A stretch of DNA of 54,088 nucleotides from an uncultured Allobaculum sp. (GCA_910577085.1 CAJTLE010000005.1:1-54088); one strand, 5' to 3'. Shown: positions 26,479 through 35,447, numbered from the stretch's first letter. Translations and numbers: made by a program. Notes: generated by a model from the sequence alone, not told the origin.

Positions 26479-27834
26479 ATGGATTCTTCTTACTCTCAAT
26501 ACTGGACTCAGACACTGGATCTGATCGAAAAAAGCGGCTTCTTTGATGCCGGGGCCATGACCTGGATCAAGAAATCCTCGCTGTTCAAAATTGAAGGCGG
26601 AAACGCCTATGTCTCCTGCCGGACGGTGATCGCTACCAACCTGATCAAAGGAAATCTGCAGCTTTTCCAAGACACCCTTTCTGAAATCTGGGGGTCGTCG
26701 CTGAAGATCCTTCTCATCTCCCAGAAAGAAATGGAAGAGATGATGCCCGAAGAAGCACTCAAACAAAAAACAAACCGTCTGATCGGCCGGGGCTTCGATC
26801 CTGCCTACACCTTTGATTCCTTTGTTAAAGGTCCAAGCAACCAGGAAGCTTTAGCAGCCTGTCAGGCGGTCTGTACGCCTAAGACCTATGGCATGTTTAA
26901 CCCGCTTCTTTTATATGGAAACTCCGGCCTTGGAAAAACGCACATTCTCAATGCCATCGGAAACGAACTGACCCGTACAAGACCACAGTCCAAGGTGATT
27001 TATCTGTACGCCGGGGATCTGGTCAGCCTGCTTCTTGAAGCGATGCGTACCAAAAACAATGACTCCTCCAACTCGGTGGACGCCATTAAAGAATGTCTGC
27101 TGGACTGCGACTATTTCCTGATTGATGACATTCAGAACCTGCGCTCGGCAAGCTGCCAGGAAGTTTTCTTTACCGTATTTAATGAACTGATCCACCAGAA
27201 AAAACAGATCATCCTCACTTCGGATACACACCCCTCGGAAATTCCAACGTTAACAAGACGTTTAATCAGCCGGTTCTCCTCCGGTCTGATTGTCAATATT
27301 TCCAAGCCGGGTGCGGAAACCGCAAAGCGGATTCTGCTCAAGAAAATCGAAGGCCACGAAGATGTCATTGATATTGAAGAAGATGTACTCGACTTTCTGG
27401 CCCGCAGTTACAGTGATGACGTACGTGCGCTTGAAGGTGTGCTCAACCGTCTGATTTTCAATGCCACCTTATTTAATCCTCCATGCATTTCAATGAAGTT
27501 TGCGATGGGAGTTTTAAAGGATGAGCCGATGCTGGCTGAACCTGAAGAACTGGATGGCAAAAGCATTAAAAAAGCGGTGATTCGTTTCTATGGCCTTTCC
27601 TATCAGGATCTGGAAGGAAAAAGCCGGCAGAAAAAAATCACCCAGGCCAGACAGATCTGTATGTATCTGATGCGGGACATGCTTAAAATGTCCTATGCGG
27701 AAATTGGAGCGCAGATGGGTGGCCGCGATCACACCACGATTTCTTCCAACTGCTCCCGCTGCCGCAAAATGATTCAAAAAGACAGCGCCTGGAAAGACGC
27801 TGTGGAAACGATCAAACGTAAAATCAACGGCTGA
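26479..27834 (+). CDS. dnaA: Chromosomal replication initiator DnaA
   Basis: A 451-residue AAA+ initiator. Domain I spans residues 1 to about 80. The AAA+ core has Walker A GNSGLGKTHIL (about 148) and Walker B FLIDDIQN (about 213). The C-terminal DNA-binding domain ends with the DnaA signature YAEIGAQMGGRDHTTISS. It binds the boxes on both sides, melts the origin and loads the helicase. AAAGGATG lies before ATG 26479. Domain II is very short. The residues contacting the boxes (GGRDHTTI) are conserved even though many local boxes are the TTATCCCC variant. Confidence 0.98.
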   Translation: MDSSYSQYWTQTLDLIEKSGFFDAGAMTWIKKSSLFKIEGGNAYVSCRTVIATNLIKGNLQLFQDTLSEIWGSSLKILLISQKEMEEMMPEEALKQKTNRLIGRGFDPAYTFDSFVKGPSNQEALAACQAVCTPKTYGMFNPLLLYGNSGLGKTHILNAIGNELTRTRPQSKVIYLYAGDLVSLLLEAMRTKNNDSSNSVDAIKECLLDCDYFLIDDIQNLRSASCQEVFFTVFNELIHQKKQIILTSDTHPSEIPTLTRRLISRFSSGLIVNISKPGAETAKRILLKKIEGHEDVIDIEEDVLDFLARSYSDDVRALEGVLNRLIFNATLFNPPCISMKFAMGVLKDEPMLAEPEELDGKSIKKAVIRFYGLSYQDLEGKSRQKKITQARQICMYLMRDMLKMSYAEIGAQMGGRDHTTISSNCSRCRKMIQKDSAWKDAVETIKRKING

Positions 27835-28835
27835 TTGCAGATCGTTTTGATTATCTGCAACGTTTTATGTGGATAACTGCAAGATCCCGCGGGGGATATC
27901 CACCAGATTTGGGGGATTATGCGAATTGAGGAAGGCCTGGGTTCTGATTGACCCTTGCTTTTCTTCCTCTGTTTCTCCTCTGGTTCCACTTATCCCCGGG
28001 GATAGAGCAATGTCAGGACTGAATTCATGGTGGATTCAGGCTGGATCACGCTGAATCTGGCGGATCTGACTTACTGATCTTTGCGTTTTTGCAAGTTATC
28101 CCCATGTTTTTGCTGATCCACAACTTATCCCCATCCCCAATTGGATGGGGGATTTAAATGTTTTAACCTGCTTTTGTGTTTCTCCTATTTTAGCTGCCGG
28201 TTTTATCCCCAATGACTTGGGGATATCTGCAAGATAGGCTTTCGTTGGTTTTATCCACAATACCCGGGGATATCCACCAAACACTGCTTGCGCTGGGTTT
28301 TGTCCCTATTAATATGGAAGAGATCAATATGGAAATGTCTTTCTATATTGATTACCGGTACTTCTTATTGGACTTGCTTCCTTACTGGAAACAGCTGGGG
28401 AATAACTGGAGAAATACATCTCATTCAAAGAAAATTAATGGGAAAATCGGGTGAAAAGCTGGAGTAAGGCATAGATAAAGGAAGGACGAGAAAGTGAAAA
28501 ACCAGGGATCTGAAAAAATCCCTGACAAAATGGCTTTTAAGTTGACTTCTTTTTAAAAAATGTCCATGAGGTTGACTGACAAATTGACCTTTTTACCAGC
28601 TGTGACACTTTTCTGACATTTTGAGGTCATATGATGACTCAAACCACTCTAAAAGGCGGAAATTTTGAACATCCACAACGACTCTTGCGATTGTCCACAA
28701 TATCTCCCCACCCCATCCCCATCCGTTTTTTCTTCATTTTCCTAAACCTATGCGGGGGTTTTGGCCTTTATCCCCATTATCCCCGCCCTTATTATTATTA
28801 AGCTTTATTCTTATAAAGAAAGAAGGGACCCTCCC
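27835..28835. other. Origin downstream lobe (dnaA-dnaN spacer)
   Basis: A 1.0-kb gene-free spacer with further DnaA boxes: 27868 (reverse TTATCCACA), 27990 (TTATCCCCG), 28096, 28125 and 28203 (TTATCCCCA), 28251 (TTATCCACA), 28768 (TTATCCCCA) and 28777 (TTATCCCCG). CAGGGAT/ATCCCTG at about 28506-28528 is a weak hairpin. Three TTGAC words at 28540-28600 may include the dnaN -35, but no good -10 fits. Two box groups on either side of dnaA match the bipartite origin known in Bacillus. Confidence 0.85.
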
Positions 28836-29975
28836 ATGGAATTCACCATTCGTCGTTCTTATTTTCTGGATCGTCTTGCTCTGGTCGCTCGAGGAGTTGC
28901 AGTGCACTCCCCAATGGAAATGCTCAATGGTATCCTCATCCAGATCAAAGACAATGTGATGGTTCTGACTGGATCGGATACGAACTTTACGATCCAGACC
29001 GTGATTACACCCGATGAAGAAAACCTGCTGGAAATCAACCAGACTGGCTCGCTGGTTATTGAAGCCCGCATGCTGCTCGAACTCATCCGCCGCATGACCG
29101 GGGAAATGATTTCTGTGAATTCGCCAGATGGCCAGGCTTTATTGATCACTGGACCAGATGGTAACTTTGAACTGGTCGGCAAGCCAGGCAGTGAATATGT
29201 CATTCAGCCGCTGACCCGTCCAGAAAACCACGTCCAGCTGCCAACTGAAGTTTTAAAAAGTATTTATGAACACTGCGCCTATGCGACCAGCGAAAGAAAC
29301 TCCCGTCAGGTTCTTCAGGGAATCAACCTGGAAATTGCGGATGGCCGTATTGCCGCAACTGCAACGGACTCCATTCGTTTAGCCCGTCAGGTTGTCCCCG
29401 TGGAAACAGATGCGGTCTGCCGCATTACCGTTCCCACTGGACCGCTTGGTGAAGTAACCAAATCTTTAGGCAATGTAGAAACAGTGGATCTGTATTGTGA
29501 CCGTCGTAAAGTGCAGTTCATTTTTGGTAACACCCTGATGCAGATTACTCTGTATGAAGGAAACTTCCCGGATGCAACCCGCATTATTCCAACCAAATAC
29601 ATCTCTACCCTGAAAATGCGCGCTGCCGATTTAGAAGGTATGCTCAACCGGACTTCCATTTATACCAGTGCAGCCAGTTCCCAGACCGGAACGGTTGTCC
29701 CCGTGCAGTTTAAATGCTCGGCTGAAGGACTTGGCATGCGGGTATTGTCCAGTGAGGTTGGTTCCTGCAAGCAGGTCTTCACCGATCTGGAGTACACCGG
29801 CGAAGATATCACCGTTTCATTTAATGCCAAACTGATGATTGAAGCTCTAAGAGGACTTCGTTCCAGTGATCAGGTCGAACTTGACTTCACTGGGGAACTT
29901 CGCCCAATTAAAATTACCAACCCCGATGATCCAACACTGACCATGGTCATCGTTCCAATCCGTTCCAACGTCTAA
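28836..29975 (+). CDS. dnaN: DNA polymerase III beta sliding clamp
   Basis: A 379-residue clamp with three repeated folds, starting MEFTIRRSYFLDRLALVARG and ending TMVIVPIRSNV. As a dimer it encircles DNA and holds Pol III. The start at 28836 is preferred to longer frames because GAAGGGA lies 7 bp before it and homologues begin here. Its last codons run straight into the omegaRNA of the IscB element. Its likely native terminator is 1.7 kb further on, at 31661. Confidence 0.97.
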   Translation: MEFTIRRSYFLDRLALVARGVAVHSPMEMLNGILIQIKDNVMVLTGSDTNFTIQTVITPDEENLLEINQTGSLVIEARMLLELIRRMTGEMISVNSPDGQALLITGPDGNFELVGKPGSEYVIQPLTRPENHVQLPTEVLKSIYEHCAYATSERNSRQVLQGINLEIADGRIAATATDSIRLARQVVPVETDAVCRITVPTGPLGEVTKSLGNVETVDLYCDRRKVQFIFGNTLMQITLYEGNFPDATRIIPTKYISTLKMRAADLEGMLNRTSIYTSAASSQTGTVVPVQFKCSAEGLGMRVLSSEVGSCKQVFTDLEYTGEDITVSFNAKLMIEALRGLRSSDQVELDFTGELRPIKITNPDDPTLTMVIVPIRSNV

Positions 29976-30272
29976 CTCACTGACCCCATGGCAAGCCATG
30001 GGGGTTGAAATACACCCCTGTTGCTTGACAGGACAGCTTCGGCTGTTGTCTGTGAGTAGCCTTGGTGAATATTGTCTTCGGACGATACGAACTCCGTTGT
30101 TTATGTCATCACACCTTAGGATATCGTTCTAGTCTTAAGCTCTGTGGCTCTGCTTTAAAAACCTGTTCGGGGTAACAGGCGGTGAGTTTGAGCGTAAAAA
30201 GCATCTACAACATTGGCGAAGGACACCTTACAGCCTTCGGGCTGGTTTATTTACCGAAAGGAGGCATCTGTA
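29972..30272 (+). ncRNA. omegaRNA / HEARO RNA of the IscB element
   Basis: About 300 nt of structured RNA between the dnaN stop and iscB. CTA(A)CTCAC (29972-29980) pairs with GTGAGTAG (30052-30059) and encloses three hairpins: CCCCATGGC/GCCATGGGG (29984-30003), CCTGT/ACAGG (30017-30032) and ACAGC-TTCG-GCTGT (30033-30046). Further hairpins downstream include ATTGTC-TTCG-GACGAT, CCTGTT/AACAGG and CAGCC-TTCG-GGCTG, the last just before the ribosome site. Position, size and several UUCG-capped stems match HEARO RNAs, the guide-bearing RNAs of IscB. The guide would be the dnaN sequence directly 5' of 29972. Confidence 0.88.
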
Positions 30273-31559
30273 ATGCCGGAAGCTTTGACTTATGTTCTGG
30301 ACATTGATGGCAATCCATTGATGCCAACCAGACGATGCGGAAAGGTCCGCAGACTCTTAAAAGCAAAGAAAGCTAAAGTTGTAAAGAGAACTCCTTTTAC
30401 CATCCAGCTTTTATATGAACCTGATACTCATGTGGTTCAGCAGATCACATTAGGCGTCGATGCAGGATCTAAACATATTGGATTGTCTGCGTGTACTGAC
30501 GCAAAAGAACTCTATGCAGAAGATGCAAAGTTGAGAACCGATGTATCCAAAAATCTGACCGCAAGAAGAGAGGCGAGAAGAACAAGAAGAAACCGCAAAA
30601 CAAGATATCGAAAGCCAAGGTTTGACCATCGGGTGCATTCAAAACACAAAGGATGGCTGGCGCCTTCTGTGGAGCAAAAGATTACATGCCATTTAAATGT
30701 TATCCGAAAAGTGACAAAGATCCTGCCCGTTTCAAAGATCGTGATTGAGACAGCCTCTTTTGATACACAGAAACTGAAAGCACAGCTTGCAGGGCAAAAA
30801 CTTCCTGAAGGCAAAGATTACCAGAATGGTGAAATGAAAGACTGGCTCAACGTCAAAGACTATGTACTGTACCGGGATCGATACACTTGCCAGTGCTGCA
30901 AAGGAGAATCCAAAGATAAGGAACTGCAGGTCCATCACATTCAGCAAAGAAAAGATGGCGGCAGCAGCCGTCCGGAAAACCTGGTTACACTCTGTAAACA
31001 CTGCCATCAGGAATACCATAAAGGAAATATCAAACTTCCAGATAAGATTCTTAAGCCGGCTTCATTTGCAGATGCGGCTTTTATGGGGATCATGCGAAAG
31101 ACTCTGCTGGAAAGAGCACAGACAGAATTTCACCCCATTCCTGTAGAAGAAACATTCGGATATCTGACCAAAGCAGAACGTCTTGGGCATGGTCTTCCCA
31201 AAGAACACTACGTTGATGCGAGATGCATTACAGGCCATCCAGAAGCAAGACCTATTCAAACTGTCTTTTTCAGCAGGAAAGTGAGATGTCATAACCGACA
31301 GATTCATAAATTCAATCCTTCTAAAGGCGGCATCAGAAAACTGAACCAGTCAGCAAAGGTCATTATGGGCTTTCAACTTTTCGATAAGATCAGATACCAG
31401 AAAACAGAGTGTTTTATCTTTGGAAAACGAACATCAGGCAGATTCGATATCAGGATGCTTGATGGAACCAAGATATCTGCTTCTGTTTCCTGGAAGAAAT
31501 TAAAAAGACTTGAGTCATCAAATGGATGGCTTTTTGATAAGCAAAAAGCTGCATTGTAA
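30273..31559 (+). CDS. iscB: IscB RNA-guided HNH/RuvC endonuclease
   Basis: A 428-residue IscB, the family from which Cas9 arose. In order: a PLMP domain (GNPLMPTRRCGKV, residues 13-25), RuvC-I with D63 (LGVDAGSKHIG), an arginine-rich bridge helix (about 94-116), RuvC-II with E159 (VIETASFD), an HNH domain with CQCC, H221-H222 (LQVHHIQQ), N in PENLV and CKHCH, and RuvC-III with H312 and D315 (HYVDARCIT). All catalytic residues appear intact. The C-terminal TAM-reading region follows. ATG 30273 has AAAGGAGG upstream; the longer frame reads through the omegaRNA. It would cut DNA matching the omegaRNA guide. Confidence 0.96.
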   Translation: MPEALTYVLDIDGNPLMPTRRCGKVRRLLKAKKAKVVKRTPFTIQLLYEPDTHVVQQITLGVDAGSKHIGLSACTDAKELYAEDAKLRTDVSKNLTARREARRTRRNRKTRYRKPRFDHRVHSKHKGWLAPSVEQKITCHLNVIRKVTKILPVSKIVIETASFDTQKLKAQLAGQKLPEGKDYQNGEMKDWLNVKDYVLYRDRYTCQCCKGESKDKELQVHHIQQRKDGGSSRPENLVTLCKHCHQEYHKGNIKLPDKILKPASFADAAFMGIMRKTLLERAQTEFHPIPVEETFGYLTKAERLGHGLPKEHYVDARCITGHPEARPIQTVFFSRKVRCHNRQIHKFNPSKGGIRKLNQSAKVIMGFQLFDKIRYQKTECFIFGKRTSGRFDIRMLDGTKISASVSWKKLKRLESSNGWLFDKQKAAL

Positions 31560-31580
31560 ATATCGAACAGCAGATGCTTG

Positions 31581-31624
31581 GCGGCAATTCCTCCCCACAG
31601 CAAGCTATGGGGTTTCCTTGCCGC
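31581..31624 (+). repeat. Right-end palindrome of the IscB element
   Basis: GCGGCAA pairs with TTGCCGC (31618-31624) outside the inner CCCCA/TGGGG stem. The 44-bp imperfect hairpin fits the right end of an IS200/IS605-type element. Confidence 0.75.
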
Positions 31625-31660
31625 ATTAGATGACCTCAAAATTTACAAATCTTCAAAAAA

Positions 31661-31694
31661 AGACGCCCAGCGAGTCGCTGGGCGTCTTTTTTTG
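31661..31694 (+). terminator. Terminator, probably native to dnaN
   Basis: AGACGCCCAGCGA pairs with its complement and is followed by seven T. It lies just beyond the IscB element, where the dnaN terminator would be if the element were removed. Confidence 0.85.
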
Positions 31695-31760
31695 TCGAGG
31701 GGTATTCCTGTGAATCCTTGCCTGATTTTCCTGTCTGTGGAAATTACAGGCCCTTTTTGT

Positions 31761-31766
31761 TATAAT
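31761..31766 (+). promoter_or_regulatory. Probable -10 box for yaaA-recF-gyrB-gyrA
   Basis: A perfect TATAAT in the 420-bp space before the operon. No good -35 stands 17 bp upstream. About 230 bp of leader with no recognised feature follow. Confidence 0.45.
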
Positions 31767-32046
31767 CTAATAAGGGAAAGAGCGCGTAAATGAAACACCC
31801 GCCCTTTGCTTCCACAAAATGTCTTTGCGTGGAAGTGCGAAAGATTAGTTTGAAATGGATGGAATTTGATGGATGCTCACTCACTGATGATTGTTGAGAA
31901 TTTTCGATTGTCTTTTGTGAGTGTTTGAGAAGTACAGATTGGAAAGATCGCAGGAAAAAACAGTTTTCTGACCGATCGATTCTGATTTTTCACGATTGAA
32001 AGGAGGAAAGCTGAATATTCCTGCAATGGAAGTATTTGGCACACTT

Positions 32047-32250
32047 ATGAAGTTTACCCTTAAAGATGAATATATTACCCTTCAGCAGATTCTGAAGGCT
32101 TGCGATGTCATTCAGTCTGGCGGCCAGATTAAGAGCTGGCTGGCGGAAAACGAAGTCCTGGTCAATGGCGAACCTGAAAACCGGCGCGGTAAAAAGCTGC
32201 GCGGCGGCGATGTCGTTGAAGCAGGCGGCATCCGCATCGAAATTGAATAA
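32047..32250 (+). CDS. yaaA: S4-domain RNA-binding protein YaaA (RlbA)
   Basis: A small S4-fold protein between dnaN and recF, its standard position in Firmicutes. KDEYITLQQILKACDVI leads into the S4 core with VLVNGEPENRRGKKL. Role: RNA or ribosome binding, not well defined. The start is uncertain. The family aligns at ATG 32047 (67 residues), but the strong AAAGGAGG at 31999-32006 points to an earlier start such as CTG 32011, ATT 32017 or ATG 32026, adding 7-12 residues. The stop overlaps the recF ATG (TAATG). Confidence 0.85.
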   Translation: MKFTLKDEYITLQQILKACDVIQSGGQIKSWLAENEVLVNGEPENRRGKKLRGGDVVEAGGIRIEIE

Positions 32251-33359
32251 TGAACGTACAGAAGCTGAATGTTTCTGACTACAGAAACTTTGAAACGGCT
32301 TCTTTTTCTTTTGACCCGGACACTATCCATATCCTGACGGGCCGTAATGCCCAGGGAAAAACCAATCTGATTGAAGCCATCTATTTTCTGTCTCATCTGC
32401 GTTCCTGGCGAACGTCCAAGACTCCTTCTTTAATCCGGCATGGGCAGGAATTATTCCGCCTGGAAGCGACGATTGAAAACAAAGGAAGAGTCGAATCTTT
32501 AAAAATGATCTTTTCTCAGGGAAAAAAATATCTGTTTCGCAATGATAAACCGGTGCAGACCTTCTCGAATTTTGTCGGCATTTTAAACGCCGTCCTTTTT
32601 TCGCCAGACGATCTGCAGATTTTTTCTGAACCACCCAAAGAAAGACGAAAGTTCGTCGATATGGAGCTGGTGAAACTTTCCCGTTCCTATACGACCAGGT
32701 TAGGTCGCTTCAATAAGCTTTTAAAAGAGCGTTCTGCCATTTTAAAAAGCTTTCGCGTGGATGATGTTTTATTGTCCACCATTACCGATCAGATGATCGA
32801 AGAACAGGCGGTTCTGATTGCCCAGCGCTATGCCTTTATCCAGCTGCTCGAAGAAAAAGCGAGAGCTGTTTTTCCCTATTTCGGAGAAGGCAGAGAAAAG
32901 CTGTCCATTCGCTACAAGACTTGTGTTGACCCAAGCCTTGGCACGGATGAGATTAAAAAGCAGCTGACGGAAGCGTATCAGAAAACCCGCCTGAAAGACA
33001 AGCAGATGAAAACAACGGCCGTTGGAATTCACAAGGATGACCTGGAATTTTATCTCAATGACAAGCTGGTCACCCAGACGGCAAGCCAGGGGCAGAAACG
33101 CTCCATTGTGCTTGCGCTGAAAATCGGTCTTTGTCAGGTGATTCAGTCCAAAACAGGTCAAAATCCAGTGTTATTGCTGGATGATGTGTTTTCCGAACTC
33201 GACGAATCCCGTCGGGCCGGGTTGATTGCTTCACTGCCTGAAGAAATTCAGATTTTTATTACGACCGCAGAACCTGTTTCACCAAGCTGGTTCAAGCGGC
33301 CGGTTCGTTTCTATACAGTTGACCACGGAGTCATGAAGGAGGGTATTTACGATGTCTGA
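32250..33359 (+). CDS. recF: DNA replication and repair protein RecF
   Basis: A 369-residue SMC-like ATPase. Walker A is GRNAQGKTNLIEA (about residue 31), the signature region is SQGQKRSIVLALKIG, and Walker B is LLLDDVFSELDE. It helps load RecA at gaps with RecO and RecR. Its start overlaps the yaaA stop and its end overlaps gyrB by 8 bp, so the four genes are tightly coupled. Confidence 0.97.
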   Translation: MNVQKLNVSDYRNFETASFSFDPDTIHILTGRNAQGKTNLIEAIYFLSHLRSWRTSKTPSLIRHGQELFRLEATIENKGRVESLKMIFSQGKKYLFRNDKPVQTFSNFVGILNAVLFSPDDLQIFSEPPKERRKFVDMELVKLSRSYTTRLGRFNKLLKERSAILKSFRVDDVLLSTITDQMIEEQAVLIAQRYAFIQLLEEKARAVFPYFGEGREKLSIRYKTCVDPSLGTDEIKKQLTEAYQKTRLKDKQMKTTAVGIHKDDLEFYLNDKLVTQTASQGQKRSIVLALKIGLCQVIQSKTGQNPVLLLDDVFSELDESRRAGLIASLPEEIQIFITTAEPVSPSWFKRPVRFYTVDHGVMKEGIYDV

Positions 33360-35433
33360 AACCGATTTAAAAAACCAGACGACTTCTGCAACCGACACTC
33401 CTGCAGAACCTCAATCTACAACACCCGTAAAAGTGATGACGCCTGAAGAGGCAGCATCCAAAGCGGCAGCGGACAAGGAACTGCATGAGTCGGTGCTCGA
33501 GTTTGACAAGCTCGAAAATGAAGCCATTCACGTCAGCCATTCATACACGGCCAACGATATTCAGGTCCTCGAAGGCCTGGAAGCTGTCCGCATGCGGCCA
33601 GGTATGTACATTGGCTCGACATCCGGACGCGGTCTGCACCATCTGGTCTGGGAAATTGTCGATAACGGTATCGATGAATCCCTTGCCGGCTATGCCAACC
33701 AGATTGACGTCACCATTGAAGAGGGCGATGTTATCTGCGTTCATGATAATGGACGTGGTATGCCAGTTGGCATTCATAAAACCACAGGAATCAGTGCAGT
33801 CGAAACCATTATGACCGTCTTACACGCCGGTGGTAAATTCGGCGGCGGCGCCTATAAAGTTTCCGGTGGTCTGCATGGTGTTGGTGCTTCGGTTGTTAAC
33901 GCCCTGTCCAGCTGGCTGGAAGTTTTCGTTGAGCAGGATGGAAAGAAATATTACGTCCGCTTTGAAAATGGTGGAAAAACCGTTGCCCCACTCAAAGAGA
34001 TCGGCACAACCGATCGTACCGGTACAACCGTTCGCTTCAAACCAGATCCAACGATCTTTAAAGAAACTACACACTTTGAATTTGAAACGCTCAATACCCG
34101 TCTGCGTCAGCTTGCGTTCTTGAACAAGAATCTGACGTTAACCCTTTCCGATAACCGTGAAGAAAATCCGGTCTGCCGTGAATACAAATACAAAGGCGGA
34201 ATTATTGAATACGTGAAATATCTCAACCGCGGCAAAGAAGTCCTCAGTGACAAAGTGATCTATGCCGAAGGTGAAATGGATGGCATCTTAGTCGAAATTG
34301 CCCTCCAGTATAACAAAGATTTCCAGAATCAGATTTATTCCTTCGTTAATAACATCAACACCCACGAGGGCGGTTATCACGAAGAAGGCTTCCGTTCTGC
34401 TCTTGCCCGTGTCTTAAACAAGTACGGTAAAGAAAACAATCTGATTAAAAAAGACGAATCCCTTTCTCAGGAAGACGTCAAAGAAGGTCTGGCGGCGATT
34501 GTCTCCATCAAACACCCGGATCCACAGTTTGAAGGTCAGACCAAAACCAAACTGGGCAACAGTGAAGTCCGCAAGGTCGTTTCCCAGATTTTCTCCAAAC
34601 AGTTAGAACGCTTCTTGCTTGAAAACCCAACAGAAGCGCGTGCCATTGTTGAAAAAGGCTTAACTGCCGGTCGTGCCCGCATGGCTGCTGCCAAAGCCCG
34701 TGAAGCTGTTCAGCGTAAATCTGCTCTGGATGGCATCACTTCCCTGCCAGGCAAGCTGACTGACTGTTCCAGCAAAGATCCAAGTGAATGCGAAATCTAC
34801 ATCGTCGAAGGTAACTCCGCCGGCGGCTCGGCCAAAATGGGCCGTGATGCCCGTACGCAGGCCATTCTGCCGCTGCGCGGTAAGATCCTCAACGTTGAAA
34901 AAGCCAGAGATGCGCGTATCTTCAAGAATGCCGAAATCAACTCCATGATTACAGCCTTTGGATGCGGCTTCCGTGAAACAACAGATGTTTCCAAACTGCG
35001 CTATCACAAGATCATCATCATGACCGATGCCGATGTCGACGGAAGTCATATCGCCACTCTGATGCTTACGTTCTTATATCGATTCATGCGCCCTGTTATT
35101 GAAGGCGGCTACGTCTACGTTGCACAACCACCTCTCTATAAGATTCAGAAAGGCAAACGTGTTGAGTATGCCTATAAAGAGCAGGAAATGGACCGCCTGC
35201 GTGCTGAATTCAAAGAAGGCTACAAAGTACAGCGTTATAAAGGTCTGGGTGAAATGGATGCCGAACAGCTTTGGGAGACAACCATGGACCCAGCCCGCCG
35301 TATTTTAAAACGAATCACCATTGACGATGCAATGGAAGCCGATGGTGTGTTCTCGATGTTAATGGGCGAAGACGTAGAACCGCGTAAAGAGTTCATCCAG
35401 GACAACGCGGAATACGCAACGCTTGACTTATAA
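33352..35433 (+). CDS. gyrB: DNA gyrase subunit B, N-terminally extended, Asn at D426 position
   Basis: A 693-residue gyrase ATPase subunit. GHKL motifs include VDNGIDES and GLHGVGASVVNALS; the TOPRIM metal site has E in VEGNSAGGSA and MTDADVDGSHI. Two things are unusual. About 65 residues rich in T, A and E precede the normal start region (NDIQVLEGLEAVRMRPGMY). The TOPRIM motif reads EGN rather than EGD: N488, codon AAC at 34813, the position of E. coli D426. The ribosome site GGAGGG lies in the recF end. Confidence 0.96.
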   Translation: MSETDLKNQTTSATDTPAEPQSTTPVKVMTPEEAASKAAADKELHESVLEFDKLENEAIHVSHSYTANDIQVLEGLEAVRMRPGMYIGSTSGRGLHHLVWEIVDNGIDESLAGYANQIDVTIEEGDVICVHDNGRGMPVGIHKTTGISAVETIMTVLHAGGKFGGGAYKVSGGLHGVGASVVNALSSWLEVFVEQDGKKYYVRFENGGKTVAPLKEIGTTDRTGTTVRFKPDPTIFKETTHFEFETLNTRLRQLAFLNKNLTLTLSDNREENPVCREYKYKGGIIEYVKYLNRGKEVLSDKVIYAEGEMDGILVEIALQYNKDFQNQIYSFVNNINTHEGGYHEEGFRSALARVLNKYGKENNLIKKDESLSQEDVKEGLAAIVSIKHPDPQFEGQTKTKLGNSEVRKVVSQIFSKQLERFLLENPTEARAIVEKGLTAGRARMAAAKAREAVQRKSALDGITSLPGKLTDCSSKDPSECEIYIVEGNSAGGSAKMGRDARTQAILPLRGKILNVEKARDARIFKNAEINSMITAFGCGFRETTDVSKLRYHKIIIMTDADVDGSHIATLMLTFLYRFMRPVIEGGYVYVAQPPLYKIQKGKRVEYAYKEQEMDRLRAEFKEGYKVQRYKGLGEMDAEQLWETTMDPARRILKRITIDDAMEADGVFSMLMGEDVEPRKEFIQDNAEYATLDL

Positions 35434-35447
35434 AGAAGGAGGAGAAG

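Larger units (their letters stand above)
29972..31624 (+). mobile_element. Solo IscB element (IS200/IS605-derived, no TnpA)
   Basis: The unit runs from the omegaRNA to a terminal hairpin after iscB. The left hairpin CCCCATGGC-AA-GCCATGGGG and the right hairpin CCCCAcAGC-AA-GCTaTGGGG share the same AA loop and stem ends, as expected for subterminal palindromes recognised by a TnpA transposase. No TnpA gene is in the window, so movement would need one in trans. Exact boundaries are not proven. Confidence 0.75.

Noticed and set aside
25021..28835. CRISPR array suspected from regular repeats near dnaA
   Set aside because: The repeats are DnaA boxes and 172-bp origin modules; there are no short uniform repeats with unique spacers and no cas genes.
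30213..30272. A 20-residue N-terminal extension of IscB
   Set aside because: It is translated from the omegaRNA 3' end. The ribosome site and the family start place the ATG at 30273.
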